This document shows positions 63,141-64,000 of a stretch of DNA of 64,000 nucleotides, piece by piece (the stretch's first letter is position 1; the number at the start of each line of letters is the position of its first letter). Below the pieces are notes generated by a model. It did no database searches. It was not told the DNA's origin and was given only the letters and a program-made list of their open reading frames with translations. The stretch is from positions 3,472,001-3,536,000 of the forward strand of contig NZ_JAMYWY010000001.1 of the NCBI RefSeq assembly GCF_024159265.1, given 5' to 3'. The translations under genes were made by a program, and so were the position numbers. This DNA is from Paenibacillus sp. 1781tsa1 (GTDB lineage Bacteria > Bacillota > Bacilli > Paenibacillales > Paenibacillaceae).

Positions 63141-63342
63141 ATGCCGCTAGAAAACATTATCCAACAACTAAAGTCGCTAAAAAATAGACAAGCTTCTAAA
63201 CCAATTAGACCTTAAGGGTGATGTTGTGAATATAGATCCCAGTGCTTCGGAGATAAAGCGTGTTAAGTGTATTACTGGACGGTTAGCCGGAAATTGGGCG
63301 GCGCGGTATCAATGCTCAGTTTGCGAGGGGCGTCTTGTTTAA
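63141..63342 (+). pseudogene. Degenerate small ORF with a homopolymer frameshift
   Basis: From ATG 63141 the frame MPLENIIQQLKSLKN… stops early, but removing one A from the run of six at 63179-63184 opens a 66-codon frame to TAA 63340-63342. Its end, ITGRLAGNWAARYQCSVCEG, has a CxxC pair and looks like true protein. It begins five bases after the previous stop and may have been translated with it. I do not recognise the family. Confidence 0.4.
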
Positions 63343-63437
63343 GCAGTATGTTTACCGTTGTCATGGTCTACTTCGTTATTAGGCATGCATTTAGCTGGAG
63401 AATTTTTAATCTCTCGTATAAATGACATGCCCGTTTT

Positions 63438-64000
63438 TTATTTGTGCTGTAAATCCCTTGTTATTTTGCGTCCCGTTGGTGTCTGGGCGAGGCCACCGCC
63501 GGCTGTTTCGCGTAGAGATTCGGGCATGGCTGATCCGACCTCCAGCATCACCTGTACCACCTCATCCGAAGGGATGATGCTGCGTACGCCAGCAAGAGCC
63601 ATATCGGCAGCTCCCAGCGCTGTAATCGCCCCGAATCCGTTGCGAACAATACAAGGGATTTCAACCAAACCGGCAACCGGATCACAGATCAGGCCAAGGG
63701 TGTTTTTCAGAGCGAGTCCAACGGCGTGGATAGACTGAGAAGGGGACCCGCCCCGGATATCCACCAATGCACCAGCTGCCATCCCGATGGCAGAACCCAC
63801 TTCAGCCTGACAACCACCTTCCGCACCAGAGATGAACGAATTGTTGGCAATGACGTAACCAATAGCTCCAGATGCGAACAGGCCATAGACCATTTGTTCA
63901 TCAGTCCATCCAAACCGCTCCTGGCTGCTAATAAATACCCCGGGAATAATGCCGCAAGAACCCGCCGTCGGTGTAGCAATAATTCGGCCCATGGAAGCGT
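63438..64000 (-). CDS. sdaAA: L-serine dehydratase, iron-sulfur type, alpha subunit (partial)
   Basis: The C-terminal 187 or so residues of SdaAA; the gene runs off the right edge. The family run ASMGRIIATPTAGSCGIIPG, the Gly-rich AGGCQAEVGSAIGMAAGA-like stretch (here EGGCQAEVGSA) and the Fe-S Cys residues (SCGI, GGCQ, LICDPVAG) are present. It converts L-serine to pyruvate and ammonia with the beta subunit, which would lie beyond the window. It ends GGGLAQTPTGRKI, as usual. Confidence 0.92.
   Translation of the reverse strand, partial: ASMGRIIATPTAGSCGIIPGVFISSQERFGWTDEQMVYGLFASGAIGYVIANNSFISGAEGGCQAEVGSAIGMAAGALVDIRGGSPSQSIHAVGLALKNTLGLICDPVAGLVEIPCIVRNGFGAITALGAADMALAGVRSIIPSDEVVQVMLEVGSAMPESLRETAGGGLAQTPTGRKITRDLQHK

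Noticed and set aside
63358..63738. 126-codon plus-strand frame opposite sdaAA
   Set aside because: The minus strand encodes conserved serine dehydratase; the plus frame is its shadow.
1..64000. CRISPR arrays, tRNA or rRNA genes, insertion sequences
   Set aside because: No regularly spaced repeats, cloverleaf-like genes, rRNA segments or transposase frames were found on either strand.

Overview
The window reads as a chromosomal segment from a Paenibacillus-like, endospore-forming Firmicute. The reasons are strong Shine-Dalgarno sites, TTG/GTG starts, a tricistronic GerA-type spore germinant receptor, LplABC/YtcQP-type sugar ABC transport paired with YesM/YesN two-component proteins, a B. subtilis-like thioredoxin-coupled arsC, and many GH43 enzymes. 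No rRNA, tRNA, IS element or CRISPR array was found. The species is inferred from gene style only.

Layout. 1-4.4 kb: tail of an unidentified gene, then drug-resistance genes (MFS pump, macrolide-type glycosyltransferase, Bcr/CflA pump). 4.5-6.1 kb: a YobV-like WYL regulator divergent from a frameshifted YobU-like GyrI-domain gene. 6.2-9.8 kb: gerA/B/C receptor operon on the minus strand. 10-15.6 kb: secreted copper-amine-oxidase-N/PKD protein, a SecA2-like ATPase and a SAM methyltransferase. 15.7-31.6 kb: a dedicated glycan-use locus with two ABC permeases, a solute-binding lipoprotein, a YesM/YesN pair, an FAD oxidoreductase, an SGNH esterase and a 1694-residue secreted protein with four golvesin-like modules. 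The first and last transcription units carry the same 44-bp upstream block (37/44 identical), which I propose is the YesN-type regulator's operator. The giant gene also has a perfect cre box. 31.9-38.8 kb: cation efflux, ferritin-like protein, membrane proteins, DUF421, alkaline phosphatase, double-propeller GH43.

38.9-44.1 kb: a thiol/persulfide unit (Cys-rich ArsR plus a four-domain CoA-disulfide reductase/rhodanese/TusA/DsrE fusion), then arsR-arsB-arsC with arsB split by a frameshift. 44.3-46.4 kb: MerR regulator plus MFS pump behind a textbook MerR promoter. 46.8-50.6 kb: TetR regulator and a three-gene redox/hydrolase operon with paired palindromic operators. 50.8-54.3 kb: a decayed ROK kinase, and an AraC regulator divergent from a GH43 enzyme. 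54.5-61.8 kb: an AraC regulator divergent from FAH-family dehydratase, aldehyde dehydrogenase, YjhG-type pentonate dehydratase and beta-xylosidase. Together these are the lower Weimberg pathway (pentonate to 2-oxoglutarate) coupled to release of xylose. 62-64 kb: SH3-domain protein, unknown genes, and a partial L-serine dehydratase alpha chain.

Several genes carry small lesions: yobU, arsB, the ROK kinase and a 66-residue ORF at 63.1 kb, plus two genes (MFS at 0.3 kb, TetR at 46.9 kb) whose natural start codon seems replaced. Some are A-run insertions, so sequencing error and real decay both have to be considered.
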